Positions 8,402-16,826 of a stretch of DNA of 64,000 nucleotides are shown here, one piece after another. This DNA comes from an uncultured Pontibacter sp. (GTDB lineage Bacteria > Bacteroidota > Bacteroidia > Cytophagales > Hymenobacteraceae). The stretch spans positions 1,569,523-1,633,522 of the forward strand of contig NZ_CANMNI010000001.1 in assembly GCF_947499215.1 (NCBI RefSeq). The letters run 5' to 3'. The position numbers and the translations under genes are program-made. Within the stretch, counting starts at the first letter, position 1, and each line of letters opens with the position of its first letter. A model generated the notes under the pieces. It worked only from the letters and a program-made list of their open reading frames with translations. It was not told where the DNA came from and searched no databases.

Positions 8402-10291
8402 ATGGTCTTGTCTCCTGTGTTCTTTCTCCGTTTTGCAATGGCTTGCCTTGTAGGCATATTGCTGTTTGTCGGTAAAGCGCAGGCGCAGGAAGTTCCGACC
8501 CGCAAGGATAGTGTTGCAGCACCAACCGATACCATCAAGCAAAAGTTTGACGAGCGTGTGATGAGCAACCTGCGCGAAATTTCTGAGCGCAAGACCATCA
8601 TGGGTAAAATGCTGAAGGCGATACTGGTTTTCGACCGCAGGGATGAGGAAGTACTGGGGCTGGATGCGGAATTGATACAGCGTGAATATGAGCGGCATAA
8701 TTATAAAGTGGTGCGGCGGGTCAACATCATGACGCTGGATGCACTGGGCTATTCCATACACGACACAACCCGTGTACCGCGCAACTTTATGGAAAAGGCC
8801 GGCAACTCGCTGCACGTAAAAACCCGCCGGCATCTGGTGCGCAACAAGTTACTCTTCCGGAGGATGGAACCCTTGGAGCCGTTGGCGCTGGTCGAGTCGG
8901 AGCGTCTCTTGCGCCAGACCGATTACTTGCTCGATGCCCGCATCATTGTGGATGAGCGCACCACCACCGAAGACAGCGTGGATGTGCTGGTCATCACCAA
9001 AGACATCTTCAGTTTGGGCGGGTCAGGTTCTTACAGCCCCCCTTCGGGCATGGGCAGAGTAGCCTTGCGTGAGCTAAATTTTCTCGGTCTTGGCCATCAG
9101 GTGCGGGGCTCCTACCGCTTTAACATGAACGCGCCCCGGCCATGGGAAACCACAGCTGGCTACACCGTGGAGAACATCGGTAACACGTACATCACAGCCG
9201 ACATCAATTACTACGATCAGAATTTTTACAAAGAGCGTAGCGCCTTTCTGCGTCGCGACTTCTTTGCCACCAACACCCGCTATGCCGGTGCTGTCGGGGC
9301 CAGCAAGATAGACGAACAGCTCCTGCTGCCGCCTGTGCCTGAGGACACGATCCAGCGCTTTGCAGAGATCGGCTATCACCGGCAGGATTTATGGCTCGGC
9401 CGCTCTTTTAAGTTTAAGAGTTACAACCTGGGCTTTGAGCCGCGCGGCCGCCTGATCACGGCGCTGCGTGTCATCAACACTAACTTCTACACCAAGCCCA
9501 CCGAGAATTTTCAGGATAATACGCTGGGTATTGCCAGTGTGGGTTACAGCGTGCGCCGCTACTACAAAGACCGCTACCTGTATGGTTTTGGTCGAACGGA
9601 GGACGTTCCGGCTGGTACGCTTGTATCGGCTTCCTATGGCTACGAGCGGGGCGACGTGTTCAACCGCCGCTACGCAGGGCTCGATCTCTCGTTTGCCCGC
9701 TACAACAAGGACTTTGGCTACCTCTACGGCCGCGCCGGCTATGGCTCCTTCATCAGGAACGGCAACTGGGAACAAGGCATGCTAGAGCTGGAGTCGCTGT
9801 ACTTTACGCGGCTGTATGAAAACGGAAACTGGAAGCTGCGTCATTTTATTCTGGGCCGCAGCACCATCGGCATCAACCGCAATCCCGAAGAGCTCCTTTC
9901 CATCAACAACGAAGAGGGTTTGCGCGGCTTCCGCTCCGGTTTACTGCGTGGCAATCGCCGTGTGGTGATCAACTACGAAGCCAACCTCTATACCCCTTTC
10001 AAACTGTTCGGCTTCCGGCTGGCGACGTTGGTTTTTGCGGATGTGGCTTGGCTCTCGTACGGCAACAGTAGCTCCCCTTTCAGAAGCACGCCCTACCGCG
10101 GCTTTGGGGCAGGTATACGCTTCCGCAATGAATATCTGTCGTTCAGCACGATCCAGATTCTGGTGGGTTATTACCCGAAGATTCCGAACAACGAGAACTT
10201 CAACAACCTGCGCATTTACGAGTCGTCACGCCCCTACTACGACTTCGAAGACTTCCGCTTCACACAGCCCGGCATAGCCGAGTTCAGGTAA
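8402..10291 (+). CDS. Omp85/BamA-TamA-like outer-membrane protein
   Basis: 629 residues. Signal peptide at 1 to about 29 (MACLVGILLFVGKAQAQ is its core, after an optional 12-residue leader). Residues about 80-200 look like POTRA-type periplasmic modules (phrases such as KTRRHLVRNKLLF and ESERLLRQTDYLLDARI). From about 210 onward comes a beta-barrel of alternating aromatic strands, with GLRGF near residue 507, which matches the conserved (V/L)RG(F/Y) element of the Omp85 loop 6. The C-terminus is rich in aromatics. The family inserts or translocates outer-membrane proteins or lipids; the substrate here cannot be inferred. It is divergent from the radical SAM gene, and the Dps gene follows after 63 bp. 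Confidence 0.75.
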   Translation: MVLSPVFFLRFAMACLVGILLFVGKAQAQEVPTRKDSVAAPTDTIKQKFDERVMSNLREISERKTIMGKMLKAILVFDRRDEEVLGLDAELIQREYERHNYKVVRRVNIMTLDALGYSIHDTTRVPRNFMEKAGNSLHVKTRRHLVRNKLLFRRMEPLEPLALVESERLLRQTDYLLDARIIVDERTTTEDSVDVLVITKDIFSLGGSGSYSPPSGMGRVALRELNFLGLGHQVRGSYRFNMNAPRPWETTAGYTVENIGNTYITADINYYDQNFYKERSAFLRRDFFATNTRYAGAVGASKIDEQLLLPPVPEDTIQRFAEIGYHRQDLWLGRSFKFKSYNLGFEPRGRLITALRVINTNFYTKPTENFQDNTLGIASVGYSVRRYYKDRYLYGFGRTEDVPAGTLVSASYGYERGDVFNRRYAGLDLSFARYNKDFGYLYGRAGYGSFIRNGNWEQGMLELESLYFTRLYENGNWKLRHFILGRSTIGINRNPEELLSINNEEGLRGFRSGLLRGNRRVVINYEANLYTPFKLFGFRLATLVFADVAWLSYGNSSSPFRSTPYRGFGAGIRFRNEYLSFSTIQILVGYYPKIPNNENFNNLRIYESSRPYYDFEDFRFTQPGIAEFR

Positions 10292-10354
10292 AATTTCTGT
10301 ATCCTTTTGAGCTGATTGGGGTACAAAGACAGAGTAATTTAACGAACCCTGAAC

Positions 10355-10969
10355 ATGGAAAAGCTAAGAGAAAAATCAGAATATGAAGGCAACCCGGTTG
10401 GGCTGTCAAAAACCACGGCTACGGCTATGGCCAGCGAACTGGACCGTCATTTGTCGTCGTTCATCACCCTGTATAACCAGTACCACAAGCATCACTGGAT
10501 GGTGGAAGGCCCGCAGTTCCGCGATCTGCATCTGTTCTTTGAGGAACACTATACCCAGATTCACGAACAGTACGACGCCATTGCCGAACGCCTGACTGTG
10601 ATGGGCTACTGCCCTACCTGCCATCCGGCAAAACAGATCGAGCTCTCTTACATCGCACACGAGGAAGAAGGCGTGTTCCGCATCCGCGAGATGCTTAAGA
10701 AAGACATGCAGGACGAAAAGACGATCGCCGTGGAGTTGCGCAAGTCCATCAAGAAAGCTTTTGAGCAAGAAGATTTCGCCACTAAGGCATTACTGGAAGG
10801 CATCTTGATCAAAACTGAGGACCGTTGCCACCACATCGAGCACTTCTTGGGTGAAGACGGCCTGTCCATCGGTCTGATCGCCAAGCCAAGTGATATCATG
10901 GAGGAAGACGGTGACCCAGCCAAAGGACAGAACGGTAAATCCAAAACCACGAAAAAGGCAAAGGCTTAA
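10355..10969 (+). CDS. Dps/ferritin-like protein with CxxC insert
   Basis: 204 residues. A ferritin-like four-helix bundle of the Dps type, oxidising ferrous iron with peroxide and shielding DNA. Visible ferroxidase-type residues include the YHKHHW block near residue 47, FEEHYTQIHEQYDAIAER in the second helix and KTEDRCHH in a later helix. Two features are unusual: MGYCPTCHP around residue 85 places a CxxC pair where ordinary Dps proteins have a Gly/Pro-rich turn, and there is a C-terminal Lys-rich tail (GKSKTTKKAKA) that could bind DNA. A second, shorter Dps is encoded at 28117 next to oxyR, so the two are probably regulated differently. A strong terminator follows. Confidence 0.85.
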   Translation: MEKLREKSEYEGNPVGLSKTTATAMASELDRHLSSFITLYNQYHKHHWMVEGPQFRDLHLFFEEHYTQIHEQYDAIAERLTVMGYCPTCHPAKQIELSYIAHEEEGVFRIREMLKKDMQDEKTIAVELRKSIKKAFEQEDFATKALLEGILIKTEDRCHHIEHFLGEDGLSIGLIAKPSDIMEEDGDPAKGQNGKSKTTKKAKA

Positions 10970-10993
10970 TAATCGGCCTAGCTATACTTTACA

Positions 10994-11029
10994 AAACAGG
11001 CAGTCCAGCTGGGCAGCCTGTTTTTTTTT
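10994..11029 (+). terminator. Rho-independent terminator after dps-like gene
   Basis: Hairpin AACAGGC...GCCTGTT followed by nine T residues, starting 25 bp after the stop at 10969. Confidence 0.8.
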
Positions 11030-11152
11030 CTTTAAAATGCCAATTACTTCACCTATCTCCCAGTCAACATCCCTTTTTGTATCCTTTTGCCCCGCCACAC
11101 AGGTATAAGGGGAACAGCCGAAACCTGAAGGCTATACCTGAAATGGTTTCGC

Positions 11153-11160
11153 TATATTTG
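11153..11160 (+). promoter_or_regulatory. Bacteroidota -7 box (TATATTTG)
   Basis: TATATTTG followed by CA fits the TAnnTTTG consensus recognised by the Bacteroidota primary sigma factor. It lies 29 bp before the ATG at 11190. No clear TTG is seen at the -33 position. Confidence 0.6.
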
Positions 11161-11189
11161 CAGCATTCTATACTTATCACAACAATACC

Positions 11190-12041
11190 ATGGTAGATCT
11201 TGGCAATTACAACGAACTGGAGATAGCACGAGAAGTAGACTTCGGCATGTACCTGACCTCTGAAGACGGCGACATTCTGTTGCCCCGCAAGTACATTCCG
11301 GAGGGGGCCAAAGTAGGCGATAAAGTGCGCGTGTTCGTGTACCGCGACTCCGAGGACCGTGTGATTGCCACCAACCTGACGCCCAACGCCACCGTGCGGG
11401 AGTTTGCCTGCATGACCTGCAAAGACAGCACCGACTTCGGTGCTTTTCTGGACTGGGGTTTGGAGAAAGACCTGCTGGTACCGCTGCACAATCAAAAGGA
11501 GAAAATGCGCCCCGGCCGCAAGTACTGTGTGTATGTATACCTCGATGAGACTTCCGATCGCATCGTAGGCACCACTAAACTGGGCAAGTACCTGCACAAC
11601 GACGAAGCGCCTAACGAGCTGACCGAGAACGAGGAAGTGGATTTGCTGGTAGCCGGCTTTACCGAGATCGGCATCAAGGTGATCATCAACAACCGTCACA
11701 TGGGCATGCTCTACAAGAACGAAGTGTTCAAAGAACTACACATGGGTGACAAGCTGCGTGGCTATATCAAGACTATCCGCCCGGATAACAAGATAGATGT
11801 GACGCTCCGCAAACCGGGTACCACAGGTTTGAGCGAATCTAATGAAGCAACCGATAAAATAATGGAGGTGTTGGAGGCGGCTAAAGGCTATTTGCCACTG
11901 TCTGATAAGAGCAGCCCGGACGAGGTCTATCGCATGCTGGGCATGAGCAAGAAGGTCTTCAAAAAAGCCATCGGCGGACTATACAAAGAGGGAAAGATCG
12001 AGATCGACACGGACCACATCCGACTGAAAAGCGACGAGTAA
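11190..12041 (+). CDS. CvfB/YitL-like S1 RNA-binding protein
   Basis: 283 residues, the usual length for the CvfB family. It begins with a short S1-like barrel (LEIAREVDFGMYL then DILLPRKYIPEG), continues with two more S1-type units (FGAFLDWGLEKDLLVP near 78-95 is the classic S1 motif; ASTP-free repeat near 150-200 with TEIGIKVIINNRHMGML) and ends in a winged-helix segment (YRMLGMSKKVFKKAIGGLY). Members bind RNA and affect virulence gene or translation control in Gram-positives; a cytoplasmic RNA-binding role is the safe statement here. Monocistronic, with its own -7 box and a leader of about 25 nt. Confidence 0.85.
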   Translation: MVDLGNYNELEIAREVDFGMYLTSEDGDILLPRKYIPEGAKVGDKVRVFVYRDSEDRVIATNLTPNATVREFACMTCKDSTDFGAFLDWGLEKDLLVPLHNQKEKMRPGRKYCVYVYLDETSDRIVGTTKLGKYLHNDEAPNELTENEEVDLLVAGFTEIGIKVIINNRHMGMLYKNEVFKELHMGDKLRGYIKTIRPDNKIDVTLRKPGTTGLSESNEATDKIMEVLEAAKGYLPLSDKSSPDEVYRMLGMSKKVFKKAIGGLYKEGKIEIDTDHIRLKSDE

Positions 12042-12186
12042 GCTGCGCAAGCACCTATACCTTAGGGTCACGATGGAGGCTGATTTCTAAACAAGAATAG
12101 CCTATACTGGATTATTTACAGGAAAGCTCCGCATTTATTAACCTATGTGGCGGACAATAACGTAATTCAGCGAAACGCAAACCTCC

Positions 12187-12852
12187 ATGCACCGAACCCG
12201 AACCGCACTGATTGCCGGCGCCAGCGGCCTAGTGGGCAGCCACTTGCTGCGCATGTTGCTGCAAAGCGACCGCTACAGTCAAGTGATTTCCGTAGGCCGC
12301 CGCGAACTCGCCATCATTCACCCCAAGCTCGACCAGCAAATAGTCGACTTCGACAACCTCAAAAAAAGCGCTTCGGAACTGGCCGCCGATGATGTGTTCT
12401 GCTGTTTGGGTACCACCATCAAAAAAGCCGGCACCAAAGAAGCCTTCTACAAAGTAGACCACACCTATGTCACGCAATTGGCGGAGATCACGCTGCGCCG
12501 TAATGCCAGTCAGTTTTTGGTGGTCTCGTCTATGGGCGCCGATGCCAAGTCCCGTATGTTCTACAACCGCGTGAAAGGTGAGATGGAGCGGGACGTTCGG
12601 GCGCTGGGCTTTCAGGCGCTGCACATCTTCAGACCTTCGCTCCTGTTGGGAGAGCGTGAAGAGCACCGCACCGGCGAAGAGATCAGTGCCAGAATCATGA
12701 AGCCTCTCTCTAAACTGATGTTCGGCCCGATGCGCAAATATCGCCCCATTCAAGCTGAAACCGTGGCCAGCGCCATGTTGCGGGTCGCTGCCCAAGACCA
12801 AAAAGTTGACAAGGTATACCTGTCTGACGAAATAGAGCGACTAGGCCACTAA
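12187..12852 (+). CDS. NAD(P)-binding Rossmann protein, HTATIP2-like atypical SDR
   Basis: 221 residues, cytoplasmic. The N-terminal dinucleotide-binding motif is LIAGASGLVGSHLLR (residues about 8-22; GxxGxxG type). Later blocks (FCCLGTTIKKAG, VDHTYVTQLAE, FLVVSSMGAD, YNRVKGEMERDV with a Y-x3-K, and IFRPSLLLG) are those of the HTATIP2/TIP30-like extended short-chain dehydrogenase relatives often labelled NAD(P)H-binding or oxidoreductase. The substrate is unknown. The methyltransferase gene follows 53 bp downstream on the same strand; both spacers contain copies of the TATACCT heptamer. Confidence 0.8.
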   Translation: MHRTRTALIAGASGLVGSHLLRMLLQSDRYSQVISVGRRELAIIHPKLDQQIVDFDNLKKSASELAADDVFCCLGTTIKKAGTKEAFYKVDHTYVTQLAEITLRRNASQFLVVSSMGADAKSRMFYNRVKGEMERDVRALGFQALHIFRPSLLLGEREEHRTGEEISARIMKPLSKLMFGPMRKYRPIQAETVASAMLRVAAQDQKVDKVYLSDEIERLGH

Positions 12853-12905
12853 CCCTCCCTATACCTAACGCGTAAGCTGCAAGGCATTCTATACCTATTC
12901 TACCT

Positions 12906-13685
12906 ATGCCAAACAGAAGCCTACGCCGCGCCTTCCCGAAGGCCTCTCAATATGACCCGAAATGGGTGCGCAAGCATTCTATGGGCGAGAACGTGCTCTT
13001 CAACCTCGAGAGCCTCACCAAGTCCCTTGACCTGAAACCCGGTATGCGCGTGCTCGACCTCGGCTGCGGCAAGGCCATCAGCTCTATTTTTCTGGCAAAG
13101 GAATTTGAAGTTTCCGTTTGGGCCGTGGACGAGGCAGTGTCAGCCAGCGACAACTACGAGCGCATTCGCAGCGAGGGCTGCGAGGACAAGGTGTTTCCGC
13201 TCGAGATGGAGGCCCGCTCCCTCCCCTTTCCTGAAGAGTATTTTGATGCCGTGATCGTAGTCGATTCCTATACCTATTTTGGCACCGACGAGAAGTACCT
13301 GCCTTACATTGCCCGTTTCATCAAGCCAGAAGGGCACATCGCGATTGTGGATGTTTGCTTTACCGAAGAGATAGAAAGTCACAACCAAGTGCCCGAGTTC
13401 TTACAAGAAGATTATCAGAACTACTGGTACTTTATTCATACCATAGATTGGTGGCGCAGGCTTTGGGAAAAAACGGGGCTTGTAGAAATAGAGGCTGCCG
13501 CTGAACTGACTGAAGCCGGACTGGTACGTGAGCAATACATGAAAGATTACCAAAACTCTGAGGAAGAAGATGCCTTCGCAAGAGCGCTAGAACTTGATAA
13601 AGAGAAGTTTATCACATTCTTTAAACTTATCGGACGGCGTACATCCAAGACAGCCTACCTTCAATCGTACAAACAATCGAGCTAA
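12906..13685 (+). CDS. SAM-dependent methyltransferase (class I)
   Basis: 259 residues. Motif I of the class I methyltransferase fold is MRVLDLGCGKA at about residues 45-55, followed by the acidic end of strand 2 (VWAVDEA) and motif FDAVIVVDSYTYFGTD, in which the cofactor-adjacent acidic residue and a downstream Tyr/Phe are seen. No membrane or export segment. The substrate cannot be told from the sequence; small-molecule methyltransferases and resistance-type enzymes share this layout. It lies 53 bp downstream of the NAD(P)-binding gene in the same direction, so they may form an operon. No terminator is visible before the next promoter at 13733. Confidence 0.8.
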   Translation: MPNRSLRRAFPKASQYDPKWVRKHSMGENVLFNLESLTKSLDLKPGMRVLDLGCGKAISSIFLAKEFEVSVWAVDEAVSASDNYERIRSEGCEDKVFPLEMEARSLPFPEEYFDAVIVVDSYTYFGTDEKYLPYIARFIKPEGHIAIVDVCFTEEIESHNQVPEFLQEDYQNYWYFIHTIDWWRRLWEKTGLVEIEAAAELTEAGLVREQYMKDYQNSEEEDAFARALELDKEKFITFFKLIGRRTSKTAYLQSYKQSS

Positions 13686-13732
13686 AGTTTGCGAAAAGTG
13701 TAAATATTAGTTTTTTCGAACGCAAGAAGTTA

Positions 13733-13740
13733 TATTTTTG
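13733..13740 (+). promoter_or_regulatory. Bacteroidota -7 box (TATTTTTG)
   Basis: TATTTTTG followed by CA, matching TAnnTTTG, 59 bp upstream of the ATG at 13800. A T-run (13711-13716) occupies the -33 region instead of a clean TTG. Confidence 0.6.
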
Positions 13741-13799
13741 CAGCCTGCCAGCTGGACGTACCTGTCTGGCAAGCTGGATATAACTTTTTTAATAGAACA

Positions 13800-14300
13800 A
13801 TGAAAACATTTCTTCGCGTCGGGTTTACCTTGGCTTTGGTAATGACGCTTGCTTTTGGTGCCAATGCACAAGAGTACAGTACAGGTATAGGATTTAGAGG
13901 TGGTATCGCTTCCGGTCTTACAGTAAAGCACTTTATTAAGAGCGATGCCGCTATTGAGGGCATATTAAGCACCGGCTTCCGTCACAGAGGTGGTGTAATT
14001 ACTGTGCTGTACGAGAAGCACGCTCCGGCTTTTAACGCGAAAGGCCTGCAGTGGTACTATGGTATCGGTGGTCACGTAGGTTTTTACGAAGGTCGCTACT
14101 ACTACTATTATGATAAAGACAAGCGCGACAGGTACTATGACGACAATGTTATAGGCTTCGGTATTGACGGGGTGCTGGGTTTGGAGTACTATATCCGTGA
14201 TATTCCATTCACGATCGGTGCTGACATCAAACCATACATCAACATACCGCGCGGTGGAGGCTTCTGGGATTCTGCCCTGCACGTACGCTACGTATTTTAA
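13800..14300 (+). CDS. small exported beta-barrel-like protein
   Basis: 166 residues. Clear signal peptide (MKTFLRVGFTLALVMTLAF, cleavage at GANAQE). The mature part consists of alternating hydrophobic/aromatic strands rich in Gly and Tyr and ends in VRYVF, an aromatic C-terminus typical of outer-membrane barrels. A Tyr/Asp/Lys-rich loop near residues 98-113 (GRYYYYYDKDKRDRYYDD) is probably surface exposed. No family name recognised; small outer-membrane barrel proteins of this kind are common in Bacteroidota. Own promoter and strong terminator, so monocistronic. Confidence 0.75.
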   Translation: MKTFLRVGFTLALVMTLAFGANAQEYSTGIGFRGGIASGLTVKHFIKSDAAIEGILSTGFRHRGGVITVLYEKHAPAFNAKGLQWYYGIGGHVGFYEGRYYYYYDKDKRDRYYDDNVIGFGIDGVLGLEYYIRDIPFTIGADIKPYINIPRGGGFWDSALHVRYVF

Positions 14301-14319
14301 TAGCTGAAAAGCCTTAATA

Positions 14320-14356
14320 AAAAGAGCCCGCTACCACTATGTAGCGGGCTCTTTTG
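14320..14356. terminator. bidirectional Rho-independent terminator
   Basis: AAAGAGCCCGCTAC-cactat-GTAGCGGGCTCTTTT, a perfect stem with T-runs on both strands, between the convergent genes ending at 14300 (+) and 14418 (-). Confidence 0.9.
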
Positions 14357-14417
14357 TTTTTGAAAGTTCCCCAACAGGCTAGTTCCTCTGCACAAGCCTC
14401 CTCTTGTAAGCTATACC

Positions 14418-15359
14418 TTAAAAAGCAATGTGCAGCAAGGCGTCGCCTTGATTTACCACGGGCATGTTGTTCAGCCCCACCACGTAGCCAGCAGCCGGTG
14501 CGTTGAGGCGCACTTCCATTTCGCCGTAAGGGTCGGTGATCGTCCCCACCACTTGGCTTTTCTTCACGTACTCCCCTTCTTTTACCTGACTGCGAAACAG
14601 TCCGGCATTCTTGGCGCGCAGCCAGATGTCCTTCATACAGGTGGTGCTTGGTTCAGAAGCAGCTGGTGCGCTGGTGGCCATACCTAGATGGTGCATCAGA
14701 CGGCATGTGCCTTCTATCCCCATCGCGATGCCTCTTTCGTCGAAACGTAGCGATTCGCCGGTTTCGTATACCAGAATGTGCTTGCCCATTTTGGCAGCCT
14801 CCTTCCGAAGCGAGCCCTGTCGGTACGAAGCGTTTAGTGTGAAAGGCGCAGCAAAGGCCTCGGCCAGCTCCTGATTTTTCGGGTCGGCCAGCACACAGCG
14901 AATCTGCGGGTAGTTACCGCGACTAGAACCTCCTGTGTGGAAATCCACGCCGTAGTCGATGTAGGGCATCACCTCTTTCATGAAGCGGTGCGCCACACGG
15001 CTGGCAAGCGAACCCTCTTTGTTTCCCGGGAAACTCCGGTTCACGTCTTTGCCGTCGGGCACGTCGCGCGAAAAGTTCAGAAAGCCGTAGATATTCAGCA
15101 CCGGCACCGCGATGATAGTACCCTTGAGCGGATACAGCATCTTTTTGGTGATCATGCGGCGGATAATCTCCGTTCCGTTCACCTCATCACCGTGCATGCC
15201 GGCCATCAGCAAAAGCACGGGGCCATCGTGTACCGAGCGGAATACATAAACAGGAATATCGATGACAGTGCCGCTGGGCAGTTTGGAGATAACAAGTCGG
15301 GTAAGCACTTTTTCTCCACGGTCTATACTTACACCGTTGATCTTAATCGTTTCGGGCAT
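14418..15359 (-). CDS. succinylglutamate desuccinylase/aspartoacylase family zinc peptidase-like protein
   Basis: 313 residues, M14-like zinc hydrolase. Zinc ligands are visible as H and E in GMHGDEVNG (near residue 57) and H in DFHTGG (near residue 143). The C-terminus (KEGEYVKKSQVVGTITDPYG, GYVVGLN) is the lipoyl-like beta domain common in the AstE/AspA group. These enzymes cleave amide bonds of N-acyl amino acids; the exact substrate is not known. Last gene of a tight operon with rimK (1 bp between stop and start) and the retropepsin-like gene. This association with a glutamate ligase suggests a role in trimming or recycling glutamylated or acyl-amino-acid products, which is inference. Confidence 0.85.
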   Translation of the reverse strand: MPETIKINGVSIDRGEKVLTRLVISKLPSGTVIDIPVYVFRSVHDGPVLLLMAGMHGDEVNGTEIIRRMITKKMLYPLKGTIIAVPVLNIYGFLNFSRDVPDGKDVNRSFPGNKEGSLASRVAHRFMKEVMPYIDYGVDFHTGGSSRGNYPQIRCVLADPKNQELAEAFAAPFTLNASYRQGSLRKEAAKMGKHILVYETGESLRFDERGIAMGIEGTCRLMHHLGMATSAPAASEPSTTCMKDIWLRAKNAGLFRSQVKEGEYVKKSQVVGTITDPYGEMEVRLNAPAAGYVVGLNNMPVVNQGDALLHIAF

Positions 15360-15360
15360 G

Positions 15361-16278
15361 CTATTCTTTTACTCTTTTGGCTGATACCTTCTTCGGTGTT
15401 TTCTTCTGTACCAGTCCTTCTACATACTCAATTATTTTGGCGGCGATGTCTTTGTTGGTGGCCTTCTCTATACCTTGCAAACCCGGTGACGAGTTCACTT
15501 CCAGAATCAGTGGTCCGCGCTTAGACTGCAGCATATCCACACCAGCCACGCCCAAGCCCAACGACTTGGCAGCCAGCAAGGCAGCGGCCTTCTCCTGACG
15601 GCTCAATTTAATCAGGCTGGCATTGCCGCCACGGTGCAGGTTAGAGCGGAACTCGCCCTCCTTGCCCTGTCGCTTCATGGCACCCACTACTTCGCCGTTC
15701 ACCACGAAAGCACGGATGTCTGCGCCCCCGGCCTCCGAAATGAACTCCTGCACAATGATGCGGGCCTTTAGGTTGTGAAAAGCCTCGATCACCGACTCAG
15801 CGGCCTTCTTTGTTTCGGCAAGCACGACGCCAAGGCCCTGCGTTCCTTCCAGAAGTTTAATTACCAGCGGGGCCCCGCCTACTTCTTTTACCAGTCCGGA
15901 TGTCTCTTTAGAATAGTTGGTAAAGGCAGTTTTCGGCATGCCCAGTCCTGCGCGGGACAGGATCTGGAGGCTGCGCAGTTTGTCGCGGGAGCGCACAATG
16001 CTCTGGGAATCTACGGCGCTCTTTACTTTCATCATCTCAAACTGGCGCACCACGGCCGTACCGTAAAAAGTAACCGAAGCGCCGATGCGCGGAATGATCG
16101 CGTCGATGTCGGTCAAGCGTTCTCCCTTGTAGAGGATATGCGGATCGCCCTGTTCGATCACAAGGTCACAGCGCAAGTGATCCAGCACCACAACTTCGTG
16201 TCCGCGCTGTTGAGCCGCTTCCACTAAGCGCCGGGTAGAGTACAACTTAGAGTTGCGAGAGAGAATCGCTATTTTCAT
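15361..16278 (-). CDS. rimK: RimK-type ATP-grasp glutamate ligase
   Basis: 305 residues, the size of E. coli RimK, which adds glutamates to the C-terminus of ribosomal protein S6. The N-terminus ([18 protein letters not shown]) and the blocks [23 protein letters not shown], broken here after the first half, are close to RimK; the ATP-grasp core shows [18 protein letters not shown] sequence ([17 protein letters not shown]), the [13 protein letters not shown] element and the metal-binding [15 protein letters not shown]. Middle gene of a three-gene operon: 5 bp after the protease-like gene and 1 bp before the AstE-like gene. Conserved RimK operons in other bacteria also carry a retropepsin-like protease. 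Whether S6 is the substrate is not shown by the sequence. Confidence 0.85.
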   Translation of the reverse strand: MKIAILSRNSKLYSTRRLVEAAQQRGHEVVVLDHLRCDLVIEQGDPHILYKGERLTDIDAIIPRIGASVTFYGTAVVRQFEMMKVKSAVDSQSIVRSRDKLRSLQILSRAGLGMPKTAFTNYSKETSGLVKEVGGAPLVIKLLEGTQGLGVVLAETKKAAESVIEAFHNLKARIIVQEFISEAGGADIRAFVVNGEVVGAMKRQGKEGEFRSNLHRGGNASLIKLSRQEKAAALLAAKSLGLGVAGVDMLQSKRGPLILEVNSSPGLQGIEKATNKDIAAKIIEYVEGLVQKKTPKKVSAKRVKE

Positions 16279-16283
16279 AAAGA

Positions 16284-16769
16284 CTATTTATTCTTCTTTT
16301 GTTTGTTGTTGAATTTAAGTGAGACGTTTTTACGTGAAACGTCTACAATAAACCGGCCCTTGAGCAATTTTCGGCCTATCAGCACCGGGTACTTCATGTC
16401 GCTGCGGTCCGAAAGCGAGAACTCCGCCTCGATCAGCTCGTCGAAAAACTTGATCTTGGTTTTGATAACGTAGCGCTCTTGCACATCACCAAAAGAGTTA
16501 CGGATGTCGCGTAGACTATAGTCCGAAAACCGCAATTTTTTATGGTTGTATTGCGGGTGCGATGGGTCTAATAAGTCGAGACAGATGACTTTAGTTCCGT
16601 CGGCGCGGGTTTCCTCATGGATATCCGAGCAATGGATGGCCGAGGTATAGGCGCCGGTGTCAATCTTGGCCTCTATCTCGTCAATATCCAATTCGGGAAA
16701 GGCCACCATCTCGCGCCTGCCGATGATTTTTTTCTCTGTTTTGAGCTTTTTCAAATTTTCCTCTTTCAT
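16284..16769 (-). CDS. RimK-associated retropepsin-like aspartyl protease (RimB/DUF785 type)
   Basis: 161 residues from the ATG at 16769 (TTG one codon earlier is possible). The catalytic aspartate motif is [10 protein letters not shown] near residue 37, after the family-typical [13 protein letters not shown]. The C-terminus has [17 protein letters not shown], the hydrophobic-Gly partner element of a retropepsin fold. Called 'ATP-dependent zinc protease' in many annotations, although the fold indicates an aspartyl protease. It is the first gene of the rimK operon. In the studied RimABK system the protease removes poly-glutamate added by RimK; the same relation is likely here. Confidence 0.85.
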   Translation of the reverse strand: MKEENLKKLKTEKKIIGRREMVAFPELDIDEIEAKIDTGAYTSAIHCSDIHEETRADGTKVICLDLLDPSHPQYNHKKLRFSDYSLRDIRNSFGDVQERYVIKTKIKFFDELIEAEFSLSDRSDMKYPVLIGRKLLKGRFIVDVSRKNVSLKFNNKQKKNK

Positions 16770-16826
16770 CAAAGGCCAATTTAAGCATAATGCTTTACGT
16801 ACGACAATTTGGGAAAGGAATGGGTA

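Noticed and set aside
12147..12392. 81-codon plus-strand frame overlapping the NAD(P)-binding gene
   Set aside because: Overlaps the Rossmann motif of the real gene in a different frame; Arg/Pro-rich shadow.
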